A DNA stretch of 64,000 nucleotides from Schistocephalus solidus (taxonomy: Eukaryota; Platyhelminthes; Cestoda; Diphyllobothriidea; Diphyllobothriidae): contig WEDG01004475.1 in assembly GCA_017591395.1 (NCBI GenBank), positions 62,001 through 126,000 on the forward strand, written 5' to 3'. Of the stretch, positions 12,736 to 23,129 are shown in pieces. Position 1 is the stretch's first letter, and every line of letters begins with the position of its first letter. The position numbers and the translations under genes were made by a program. A model generated the notes under the pieces. It did no database searches and was not told where the DNA came from. It was given only the letters and a program-made list of their open reading frames with translations.

Positions 12736-14039
12736 AATTCTCATGGAATTGAGAGTAAGGTCACCTGAATTTCAGGGGTTTCTATTTTACTGAACTATAT
12801 TTAACAATTCAAACAACGTATTTGTCAAGGAGCGCTACACAACAGATATTTATATTTTGTTTGAGTATATCCGAGGAAACAAGTTCAAGGGAGTCATTGA
12901 AAAGGGTAGACTTATGAGCTGATTAGTTTTATTCTCAGGAGTTAAAATACAAACTACTGACGTCACATACCTATTACTTTAGAGAAAGAGGTTTTGTTTT
13001 AATTTAACGAATAAGGTTTCTTCAATGAGACGTCGGTGGACAATTTCCGAACTTGGCAGGGTTAACTTAGTGCAGAAATTAATGGTTTGACCGAACTGTA
13101 GCATAGGCAAAGTGAGGACACTCAGGCGCAACGCCTTGATTCAGCTTACTTCTATTTCTTATAACCTGGAAAATGTTCATGAAAGGCATAATGTAGTACT
13201 TTAGAAATGAATGAGACGGGGGTGTCTACGGTTGTACCTGGGGAGGGGAATAAAAAGTGAGGTAGATGAGTCACCACACTTTCCTTACTATAAACTATCT
13301 AACGCACTTGAAGCAATCACGGTGCTCAAAAAGACGTGCCTTTGAAGGTTGCACCCTGACGAGATAACTCGGACCTCAAAGAGAGTGTGTTTGTGTGAAT
13401 TGGCCGACTGGCGAACTGAAAGTCAGGCTGCAATGGCTCCTTCCTAATGTGGCCTCTCTGACACTTTCACTCATCTGCGATCTGAGCCAGGTGTGGCTGC
13501 ACACGTAGGGACGGCTTCGGTCGCGTCAGCCGCCCGTGAACAGCTGGGGGAGGGAGAGTGCGGTAGATGCTGCGCAAGTCCACTTTCATTATAGGTTACT
13601 TCATGCACAAGTCACTGTCCATATTTCACATTGAAATGGTGCGCACGGGGACTCCGTCAGATACGACGGTGAAACCAATCACCCATCTTGTATCCTTTTC
13701 TCCTCAAAGTTGAGGAAGGGAACACATTCATTTCTCTGACAGTGTATAATAAAAACAGAACGAAAACAGCCATTGGGTGCGTTCGCTTGATTAAAATAGC
13801 TTTTTAGTAGTAATCCAAGTGAAAAGTGCATCCTAGGTAACAGAAACGTACAGAGCCTACGAAGTACCGTGTATATTATTTATTAAATGCTGCAACTGTA
13901 ACCAAATATAGTCAGGTTAATTTTAGCATTTTGTATTGGTCAACATTTTCATATCCAGTATAAGCAACTAGAGGCCCACATGAGCAAAAACATAGAACGA
14001 AACATAATGAGAACAAATATAACCCGCGTCTACAGTAAG

Positions 14040-14700
14040 TGGTCTATCTAATGAAATATCAACCGAAGATTTAAAATGTGTTTTCAATTCTAAGTACCTA
14101 CCTTAGTATTGCTATAAGATTTATTATCGCACAGCCTGATCCCAATATATTTTAATCACGCCGGGATACCGGAATTTGAAAGAACCTCTTTCTGGCGTCC
14201 TGCACTGCATGCGTTTTTCCACGTTTATTTTCAATGATCTTATAAATTCAAAAATATTTTATAGAAGATATATACGAAAATATCCCTTGATGTACGCTTT
14301 TTGGAGCAAACTACGTCTTCTTAAAAGTTTTACTTGAATCAACTGCAGCTTTTGGTTTTTCAAGACTTTTCCAATGTTTGATGAATTTTGAACTTGATCT
14401 ACCTTGACGGACGCATTTATAAGATGACGTAAATTCCTTCTAAATGAATACAAGAAAAAATGCTTGATCTATTTTTACCAGATATATTTGAAGTTTTAAG
14501 GGCGTCGAAACTTAATGCGAAAAATGAATACTAATAAAGTAGTTGTTATTTTACACTGTTTTGTGTCTGCAAGCGGCTTGAGGGAAGTCGGTTTAACAGC
14601 CAGCAGCCTACCGTGAATAAAATATATGGGAAAAGGCTTAAGTATTTCTAATCGAAAACACGGTCCACAATTTTGGTTGACATATTATGAAAAAGATAGG
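14040..14700. repeat. Foldback element, family FR1, copy B
   Basis: The left arm starts CTATCTAATGAAATATCAACC near 14043; the right arm read in reverse starts CCTATCTTTTTCATAATATG near 14700. Both then continue with TGTGTTTTC and the shared CCNATATATTTT and TACCGG/TGCTGG segments. The arms are about 200 bp, the middle AT-rich. Confidence 0.65.
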
Positions 14701-16204
14701 TAATTGTATGTCTGATTGCTCATGAACGGGCTTTCATGTCCAAACTGTTGAATGTTTTTGCTGTTTCAAGCTTCCCAATACACTATTGCTACCTTCCCTG
14801 ATAACGGAAGATTTCGGAATTTAGTATTTATAGGTCAGCTGCAGGAATCAGGTAAAACTAATCGAAAACATTTGTGCAATTTTTCTCCTTTTGAATTTTT
14901 GAAAGCAAGCTGGAAATGGAAAGCTGAATCTTATAATATTTTGCCAATAAATACCCATTCCCCCGCAGTGACCTGTTTTTATATTAAAAACGGTAAAAGG
15001 TGCTAATGCAGTCGTTTGTTGGAAGAATTCCGAGTCATCCTACACTTATTTTGAGTCGAGCGGTTAGAGAAAGCGCGTGTTTTTTGCAAGCAGATGCAGG
15101 CACGTCGTGGCCACTGTCCCTGATTCATACAAAGCCCAGGAAAGCTAGTGTTTTGCTCACGTATTCATCTGCCCATTTTCGGCAGCCAAAGGAGGATTAT
15201 TATTTTCCACCTGCAGCATAGAGCATTAGTTTGAGTGGTGACAAGTTCGCATTGTGCCTTTTGAATAGTGATAGCGGTCATAGCAAAACAGACGAATAAT
15301 AGCAATAAACCAACAGGACCCATCTATTTCCCGTGCTGTTTGTTAGAATGCAAACAGCCTTTGACAGGACTGGCGCAAATCTACATTAATGCTTGGATTA
15401 ATTTATCCCCCTTTCGGTCTGCGCTCGTCAAAATGTTGTTTAGAATTGCTCCGGCTTTCCGTAAATCCTGTCTGCCACCCAGCCCACTAGGCAATTATTC
15501 AGCTCTAAGCTAAGGATACAAGTCTCTGAAGAATTAATGTACCCAGGGACTGGGTTCACCAAAAATATTCTAAAAAAACCTGCTGCTATCAAAAGGCTTG
15601 TTTAAGAGTGTGAGATTTAGCCGTTAGTCAAGTAGCCCAGCAGGGTTTTGAGAATTTTAGACATGTTGTCCAACCGGACACAACCAAAATAATTGCTTAT
15701 CAAATAATTTAGTTTTCCAGAAAACAACGTGCTTATACCATAAAAATAAGTGTGCGTATTTCGGTTATCAAATGCAGAAAAGTTTTATTTATTTGCATTT
15801 TTACTGTTTATACTAACCAACGATGATATAACTCATTCGCTGATTTTGATAACGATCTGCTGTTCAAAAAATGCCATTTTACCAGCCATAGCAATAGCAC
15901 CAAAAACTACCCGGGCCTTTTTTTTTGATGAGTGAAAGTTAAATTTGTACATTGTTGACCTAACGGCAAAATGTAGCATCTGCGACGTGGCAGCAATAGA
16001 GACAGACATCTTTGGTGCCAATGCCAAGTCAAGCAAATAGAATGCCCTTGTGGGGTCACCATAGACGGCAAACAAGATGCACATTGAGCCTTGTGGATTC
16101 ATCTGTTGCATTAGTTGAAAAGCACAGTGGTTAAACCAGTTCAGTCTAGTAATCTTTTTAGTAACCTAAGCAGGTGAGAAGAAGTTCATGTGCTCGCTGT
16201 TAGA

Positions 16205-16690
16205 AAAAGTTTACTGGCCTAGCGTTTCAGATTGTTACTGGGACCTATCACCAGGGAGAGAGCGATGCAGATAAGAGGAATGGAAGCAGCTACTCAATTA
16301 ATTAATCGTGCTCACATTCCGCGTTGCAGCGTGGTAATTAATTCGATCATGGTTTGTCAGTTGGCATACGAGTCATTAATTGCTAGAACTTTATCACCAT
16401 TGTCGATCCCTGGAGTGATGATCACTCGGAAATTAGGCTCGCTGTCAGCATAGCTGCGGGACGGTTCCGCCATCAGGAAGTGTTTTTTATTATTTTTCCG
16501 AGGAAACATCGTAGCACCGAGTATGGAAGTGAGAGGTTATTGTGTTTTTTTCTTACTTGCAGACCGGAGAACCATGACTCAAGCAGCTCGCGATTCTAAT
16601 GTTTATCATCTTTTCTACAAATTTTGGCCTTGTCGAACGGGAAGGTGTGACCGACATCCATCGAATGAGTCACGATTCCAGACGTTTACC
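16205..16690 (-). mobile_element. PLE 3' fragment, minus copy of a head-to-head pair
   Basis: The minus strand from 16690 down reads HSMDVGHTFPFDKAKI, RELLESWFSG and LSLPYSVLR, the C-terminal part of a PLE GIY-YIG endonuclease. An untranslated tail follows (starting at GACAGCGAGCCTAATTT), then a hammerhead-like core at 16221-16254. One stop lies in the frame. It abuts an opposite-strand copy of the same region at about 16690. Confidence 0.75.
16221..16254 (-). ncRNA. Degenerate hammerhead-like core in PLE end
   Basis: Minus strand CTGGTGA, a weak stem, GAAAC then GCT (consensus CTGANGA ... GAAAC ... GTC). The position relative to the endonuclease end matches the other PLE copies. Stem II is poorly paired. 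Confidence 0.35.
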
Positions 16691-17045
16691 AGATCCAGTG
16701 TATTTACCGACAAAGCATCCACGATGGAGAAACTGAGCGATAAGACCGCACGCGTATGGCCGAACATGCAGCGAAAGTGAGAAGGAATCACACTAGGTCC
16801 CAGATCGCTGCTCATTCTATGGAAGTCGGTCACACCTTCCCGTTCGACAAGGCTTAATGTTTCACAAAATGTGACAATCTCATAAACCGCGAGCTGCTTG
16901 AGTAATGTTCCGACGGCCCAAAATCAATTAAAAGCACAACAACCTCCCGGTCCCATATTCTGTGCCATGATTTTGCCTCGGAAAAATACTGGAACACTCG
17001 ATTATGGTGACAGCAAGTCTAATTTATGAGACATCCTCATGCTTC
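16690..17045 (+). mobile_element. PLE 3' fragment, plus copy of a head-to-head pair
   Basis: The plus strand reads DGETER, then RTRMAEHAAKVRRN, SQIAAHSMEVGHTFPFDKA and NRELLE. This is the PLE GIY-YIG endonuclease with stops at two places. It is followed by GGTGACAGCAAGTCTAATTT, the same tail start as the minus copy. The two copies share the GHTFPFDKA stretch almost base for base in opposite orientation. Confidence 0.75.
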
Positions 17046-18548
17046 CATTATTCTTATCTGCCTTCCTCTCTCGTGACATGTCCCAAGGAAAATCCAAATC
17101 GTCAATGCAATGAGCTTCTTTATCCTCTTTTGCACTGCTATCTATAACTCACCTATTTGCCTTTATCAGGCAACGAATAAGTATTAGGTCACCATCAACA
17201 CGGTCTTTTCAGTGGATCCAAAACTGCGTGCTTCATTCTGGTTGCTCAAAAGACTGGACCTGTAAGATCAGAAAACAAAGAAGCCATATTACTGGTAAGA
17301 AATACCTGCAGGCAACTAGTGTCCTAGAGATGCAGTTTCATAGCTGAAAGAAAAAGATTCACCTTATAGGTGTCACTGAGGAAGCTGATATTGTTATTAA
17401 TGTCCTTGATTGAAAAAAACATCGATCTATCAGGCAGGTGACATTACTGTGTGTTTCGCCCTCACCAAGGGCGGTAGGACTGCTTACGCGACCAACGCAC
17501 GGATTTGTTTAATTTGGCTTCCAATCGTCCTCATTTTGGTTTATCTCACACGAATCCGGAGACCAACTCTCAAGTAGGTTAACAGGATTTCACGCGAGAG
17601 CTTATATCGCACTTGTAGACACGTTTTGGTTTCCGCTTAACGATATTCTTCTTGTGCACGCAAGCACGGTCTATTTTGGAAGGCATAAATCAGCACCTTA
17701 TGCTAACCCACAGCAGGACATGTAAGGTACGAGCATACAGTGACCGATGTCTTGAAAGGTTAAATGAAATTCTGAAATGGGATTCCATTAAAAGGAATTA
17801 TTTCAGTGTGATTTTAAGTTTAATTTTCTTTTAGTATAAACCCAAAATATTCCGGACAGGCCAGGGTGTTGACGTTTTTATGTACCTCCTTTTGGCTAAC
17901 TGCGAAATTCGCATTCAATAAGAGATATCTTCTCAAGTAGCATACATTATTTGCATTCATTTCCAATGTTCCTACAAGCTGAAGTGTATTTTATATAAAA
18001 TGTGAACATTTTTTTTCTACCTATTTAATAGCATATCACCTTTTTTAAAATTTCGTATTCAAAGGAAATGTTATCGAATTTCCGAAGAATTGTGGGCCTC
18101 ATCTGGTGTTGCATATGCGTTTACGGTTTCCGTCTCTTCCCTGTATGTCCTTCGCTGAAGGAATAAGATACATTAATTTATGCCGTTAAAAATATCCCCT
18201 TAAGTGTTCATAAAAGTTTACATAGAATGCACAATATGATCAATACTTCATTAGGGCAACTTTAAAACGAAGAGCTAAAACGCAATTTGAATAGATAATA
18301 TATGGTTAATAAAATCTCATTAATAGAAAATTATAAAAACAGGCAATAGTTCTTCGAGTATAAAATTTCGAGATGACGTGGTTCGCTATCCTTTGAGCAA
18401 AAAATGATATCTTTGAATATATTTTCTATGCAATATATTTTTATTTATGCGCATATAGAAACTCATTAGAAAAAGGTCAAAGTTTTTAAGTAATCACTAT
18501 TTATCAAGTGAAATTTTCTAAGCCACCGAATAGAGGTGCATTAAAAAG

Positions 18549-20030
18549 TTGGCATTTTGGCGTGTTTGGAAAAAATCTTGGGATTATGCTCACAAGAACA
18601 TAAACATAACACTCCAACTTAAGTAATATTTCCCAGTTGAAAACCCATTTCATCTTTTCGGTTGTCATTTCATGAGCTCACTCTGGGGATTTCAAAGTAT
18701 CTGCATGCTGTCCAGATTCCCACCGCATTTGGCGCGGGATATTAGTAAGTATTGTAGGCTTATCGATCGGTTTTGCTGGTCTCCTTGTCTTCACTTGGCA
18801 TTTTTGGCGTGTTTGGAAAAATCTTGGGATTTTTGCTCACAAGAACATAAACATAACACTCCAACTTAAGTAATATTTCCTAGTTGAAAACCCACTTCAT
18901 CTTTTCGGTTGTCATTTCATGAGCTCACTCTGGGGATTTCAAAGTATCTGCATGCTGTCCAGATTCCCACCGCATTTGGGGCGGGATATTAGTAAGTATT
19001 GCAGGCTTATCGATCGGTTTTGCTGGTCTCCTTGTCTTCACTTGGCATTTTGGCGTGTTTGGAAAAAATCTTGGGATTATGCTCACAAGAACATAAACAT
19101 AACACTCCAACTTAAGTAATATTTCCTAGTTGAAAACCCATTTCATCTTTTCGGTTGTCATTTCATGAGCTCACTCTGGGGATTTCAAAGTATCTGCATG
19201 CTGTCCAGATTCCCACCGCATTTGGGGCGGGATATTAGTAAGTATTGCAGGCTTATCGATCGGTTTTGCTGGTCTCCTTGTCTTCACTTGGCATTTTTGG
19301 CGTGTTTGGAAAAAAATCTTGGGATTTTTGCTCACAAGAACATAAACATAACACTCCAACTTAAGTAATATTTCCTAGTTGAAAACCCACTTCATCTTTT
19401 TCGGTTGTCATTTCATGAGCTCACTCTGGGGATTTCAAAGTATCTGCATGCTATCCAGATTCCCACCGCATTTGGGGCGGGATATTAGTAAGTATTGCAG
19501 GCTTATCGATCGGTTTTGCTGGTCTCCTTGTCTTCACTTGGCATTTTGGCGTGTTTGGAAAAAATCTTGGGATTTTGCTCACAAGAACATAAACATAACA
19601 CTCCAACTTAAGTAATATTTCCTAGTTGAAAACCCACTTCATCTTTTCGGTTGTCATTTCATGAGCTCACTCTGGGGATTTCAAATTATCTGCATGCTGT
19701 CCAGATTCCCACCGCATTTGGGGCGGGATATTAGTAAGTATTGCAGGCTTATCGATCGGTTTTGCTGGTCTCCTTGTCTTCACTTGGCATTTTGGCGTGT
19801 TTGGAAAAAATCTTGGGATTTTGCTCACAAGAACATAAACATAACACTCCAACTTAAGTAATATTTCCTAGTTGAAAACCCATTTCATCTTTTCGGTTGT
19901 CATTTCATGAGCTCACTCTGGGGATTTCAAAGTATCTGCATGCTGTCCAGATTCCCACCGCATTTGGGGCGGGATATTAGTAAGTATTGTAGGCTTATCG
20001 ATCGGTTTTGCTGGTCTCCTTGTCTTCACT
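18549..20030. repeat. Tandem array, six copies of a 246-bp unit
   Basis: Six near-identical units; the landmark ATGAGCTCACTCTGGGGAT recurs about every 246-250 bp (18672, 18919, 19165, 19415, 19661, 19907). Differences are mostly homopolymer-length changes and a few substitutions. Because 246 is divisible by three, the same 61-67-codon frames reappear in each unit on both strands; each unit ends them, so this is not a repeat protein. The 3' edge runs into CAGCTCAATAAATGAACAC and TTCCAGTGATC, resembling the end of the PLE terminal repeat at 22540-22570, so the unit may derive from a PLE end. Confidence 0.95.
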
Positions 20031-20839
20031 CCCTGTTGCCTTTGTGCTGCAGCTCAATAAATGAACACTATATTCCAGTGATCAACCAGTTTTCTTCTTC
20101 CCTAATAATATTTTCGTCCCCTTTCCAGTCGTGAAAAAATCTTTTGTTTTTGTTGCTTAAATGAGACATAATCTGCTCCTCGCGGGTTTATGACCAGGTG
20201 GTTTACGGGCAAAAGACAGATGTCAATAAACGATAAGGGTTCCGATGTGCTATGGCTGATCTGTAAATCTAGAAGGCCTGTCAGTCTAAAGTAAAGAGAG
20301 TCTGCAGCAACAACGAAGAGACAAAACATTACATGATAAAAAAGCTTCTACGGTCAGGGCTAAAAAATATGATAAGGAAGGTTGCAAGGTCGATGTGCAG
20401 CAGTTGCTTGGAAAATGTTAAATTTGCCTTCAAAAATTGCTAAATAGGATTGAATTAAAAGGATGGTGGTGTAGCTAGCGATACGTTTAGCCAGAGAGAC
20501 TAGGAACCCGGACACTGGAAGACTTTAAGAAAGAGATAGTGATGATCGAAAAATTCCAGAACCATTTTTGCATCTAGATCTGTTGCAGATGAAGTCCTTA
20601 AACTTGTAAATGGCCGTTTCGCATCCCATCGTCAGTTGGACACTTTTGAACCAACATCCAAGTCCAGTCGGATGAATGAACTCTCCAAGGCTCCACGCAA
20701 GGGCTTTATCGCGAAACGAGATGACCTTCTTACCTCCCACTATGAGAAAAAATCGGAAAAAAGGATTCAATGTCTTTAGCTTTTGTGCCTTTCTACTCAT
20801 GTCGTAAGTCAGGGACTGAATGATGCAATGAGGCTTGTC

Positions 20840-21120
20840 TTTTCATGTGGCGTTTTTCTGCAATGGCAGATCCAGAAGAAGCAGAGGTGATCACTGGAAT
20901 GTGTTGCTTATTGGCATGACGTTTCGGATTCTCGCTCGAACCCAGCATCAGAAAGAGTGAAAGATGCACAAGGTTAGCATTATTTATGGTATTTAGTATC
21001 CAGGTGATCACATGCAATAAGCCGCTATCGAGAGCACCGCTGGAGGACATAATTGGTGCGATGATAGCTTTGCCATCCACGTCCGAGTCATTTATTGCCA
21101 TGATTTCATCGTCCATGTCG
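20840..21120 (-). repeat. PLE terminal repeat, left copy (inverted)
   Basis: The reverse complement matches 22335-22615 along its length: GATGAAATCATGGC, GACTCGGACGTGGATGGCAA, CAGCGGTGCTCTCGATAGC, GTGATCACCTGG, GAGAATCCGAAACGTC and ATTCCAGTGATC. It flanks the PLE body on the left in opposite orientation to the right copy. Confidence 0.8.
20918..20950 (-). ncRNA. Hammerhead-ribozyme-like core, near consensus
   Basis: Minus strand CTGATGC, stem II GGGTTC/GAATCC closing a GAGCGA loop, then GAAAC and GTC. One core position differs (C for A at the end of CTGATGA). It is the best-preserved of the PLE-end motifs here. A GTC directly after GAAAC leaves only a minimal stem III; such forms are thought to work as dimers. 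Confidence 0.5.
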
Positions 21121-21189
21121 AGACTATCGGATAACTTCTACGAGGTAATTACGATAAAACGTAGAATCACATCGGACAGGCTCAAATTC

Positions 21190-22330
21190 TCCAACTCATG
21201 AAGTTCTATCTCATAACGTACTTCACGTTTGACGGAACAATCTACAAGCAGGTGAAGGGCATGTTAATGGGTTCGCTGATTTCAGGACTTTTAGTCAAGT
21301 TGGTCTTGCAACAGTTGGAGTCGCTGGTCGTCCGACACCACAGACCAAAATTCTGGGCTCAGTATGTGGATGATACCTTGGTCGTCATCAAAAGCGATCA
21401 GGGTTGACATTCAAAGAACGTCTCAAAACTGTCTTCCCGGATATTCAATTTACGATCGAGGAGGAAGAAAATCACCAGATGGCCTTCCTAGATGTCCTCG
21501 CTTGCCGCAAAGTTTATGATGGTCTGAAAACCAAAGTGTTCAGGAAAGCAGCATTTACGAAGCAAGTAATGAATCTCAATAGCAAATAATCAATCAGTCA
21601 CAAACTTAGTTGCGTAAAGGGGCGATACCGGCGCGTCAAGACGCATTGAAGTGAAATGGAAGACAAGGCTGATGAGGTGCTATATCTTCACGGGTACTGA
21701 GAGCGAATGGCTACCCGCACAAACTTTCTCAACCAGCGCATAAACAAACAACAAGAGGGACCAAACCCAACAGACTTTAAATTCTGGCGAGCACTTCCAT
21801 GCGTGTGGAGCTTCTCGGAAGCGATCAGCCGCCTTCTTACTCCACTTGGAGTTGATATGACACACAGGCCAGAGGCAACCATTAGGCGCCGAGTCCTGAG
21901 GCCGAAAGACTCACTGCTACAGTAGGAAACGTCAAGTATCGTATACCGGAGCTGATGCAGTTGTTCACAAAGCAAATACGTCGGAGAAACCGGGAGATTA
22001 CTCTCAACGCGAATGGCCTAGCACGTGGCTGCGGTGAGGAGGAAAGACGTTGACTCTCAGGTTGCAGCTCACTCGACAGGACCCGGCCATAGTTTCATGT
22101 TAAATGAGGCCAAAATCAACGTTAGAGGTGATAACCACGTGAGCCGGGAGCTGCTCAAATTATGGTTCCGATGCCCGCAATCTACCAACAAGCGCAAGGA
22201 ACTTGCGTTCCCATATTCCGTGTTGAGTCATCGACTGAGCTGGGAAATGGGTCACATGAGGAGCACATGGGTAACCGACACTTCCAATGACAGTGAGCCA
22301 AATTGCCGGGTCATTATCATGCTAGCATCC
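21190..22330 (+). mobile_element. PLE body: reverse transcriptase C-terminal half plus GIY-YIG endonuclease (decayed)
   Basis: In 21198-21407 the RT palm is readable: GMLMGSLISGLL and the catalytic motif AQYVDDTLVVI, intact. A frame break follows, then 21404-21589 has FTIEEEENHQMAFLDVL and KVFRKAAFTKQVMNLNS (RT palm/thumb). After several stops and shifts, 22025-22300 encodes AAVRRKDVDSQVAAHSTGPG, then GHSF and SRELLKLWFRCPQSTNKR of the endonuclease. The RT N-terminal half is absent: the inverted terminal repeat begins about 70 bp upstream. Known PLE order (RT then GIY-YIG) is preserved. It is a non-functional fossil. Confidence 0.85.
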
Positions 22331-22334
22331 AACA

Positions 22335-22615
22335 TGGATGATTAAATCATGGCCATTAGCGACTCGGATGCGGACGGCCAAGTTACTATCGCATCGATTA
22401 CGACCTCGAGCGGTGCTCTCGATAGCTGCTCATTGTAGTACACTGGTGATCACCTGGCCACTACATACTATAAATACTGCTCACCTTGTGCATCTATCGC
22501 CCTCTCTGCTGCTAGGTTCGGGAGAGAATCCGAAACTAAAGGCCAATAAACGGCACGTTCCAGTGATCGCCTCTTCTTCTGAACTGCTTCCTTGAACTCA
22601 TCTGTTCGCTTCTAT
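22335..22615 (+). repeat. PLE terminal repeat, right copy
   Basis: Inverted partner of 20840-21120. It runs from GATGATTAAATCATGGCC to GTTCCAGTGATCGCCTC. The hammerhead-like core at 22506-22539 is more decayed: CTGCTGC, stem GGTTC/GAATCC, GAAAC, then TAA where GTC is expected. Confidence 0.8.
22506..22539 (+). ncRNA. Decayed hammerhead-like core in right PLE terminal repeat
   Basis: CTGCTGC, GGTTC/GAATCC stem, GAAAC retained, cleavage triplet lost. Inverted counterpart of 20918-20950. Confidence 0.35.
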
Positions 22616-23129
22616 TAACAATGGGATTTCCATTACAAATAAATCAAAAATAGCAATTCAGGGTCTCTGATAAGTCATAGCAACAACAATTGGGTATACG
22701 TCACTTGTGCAGAAATTCACGATAGGTTGAACGAAAATCTCCTATTCCATATCCAATGAAACTAGTTACTCACGCATAGGTACAGAAGAAGAATGCTGAT
22801 CCTTCGCCAGAATAATGTCTAAATTTTTTGAGCTTTCAGACCCTTATTGGAGTCCACTGTCACAGATAAAAGCGGCTCAAAATAGGCAGCACTCAAAGGG
22901 GTAGTGACCAATCAACCATCAGTAAAGCCAGCCAGGAGGTGACTGCAGAGGGCTCTGTATGCCGGCTTCAGACCGATATGTCGATTCGAAAAATCCTAAT
23001 CGAAGGCTCAGTGTTACAGAGACACGAACCTGAAAAGAGTAAAGATTTTCGCAGGGAGTTACCTCTCAGAGGCTTACCCCTAAGCGCAGGAGATGCTGAC
23101 AATTGATACATATAAGGGTCTGCATAAAT

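Noticed and set aside
18672..20134. Series of 65-78-codon frames on both strands with the same peptide
   Set aside because: They are the reading frames of one 246-bp tandem DNA repeat whose length is a multiple of three. Each ends in its own unit, and there is no start context or homology.
21668..21676. CTGATGAG as a hammerhead core within the PLE body
   Set aside because: No GAAAC partner or stem II follows at the proper distance.
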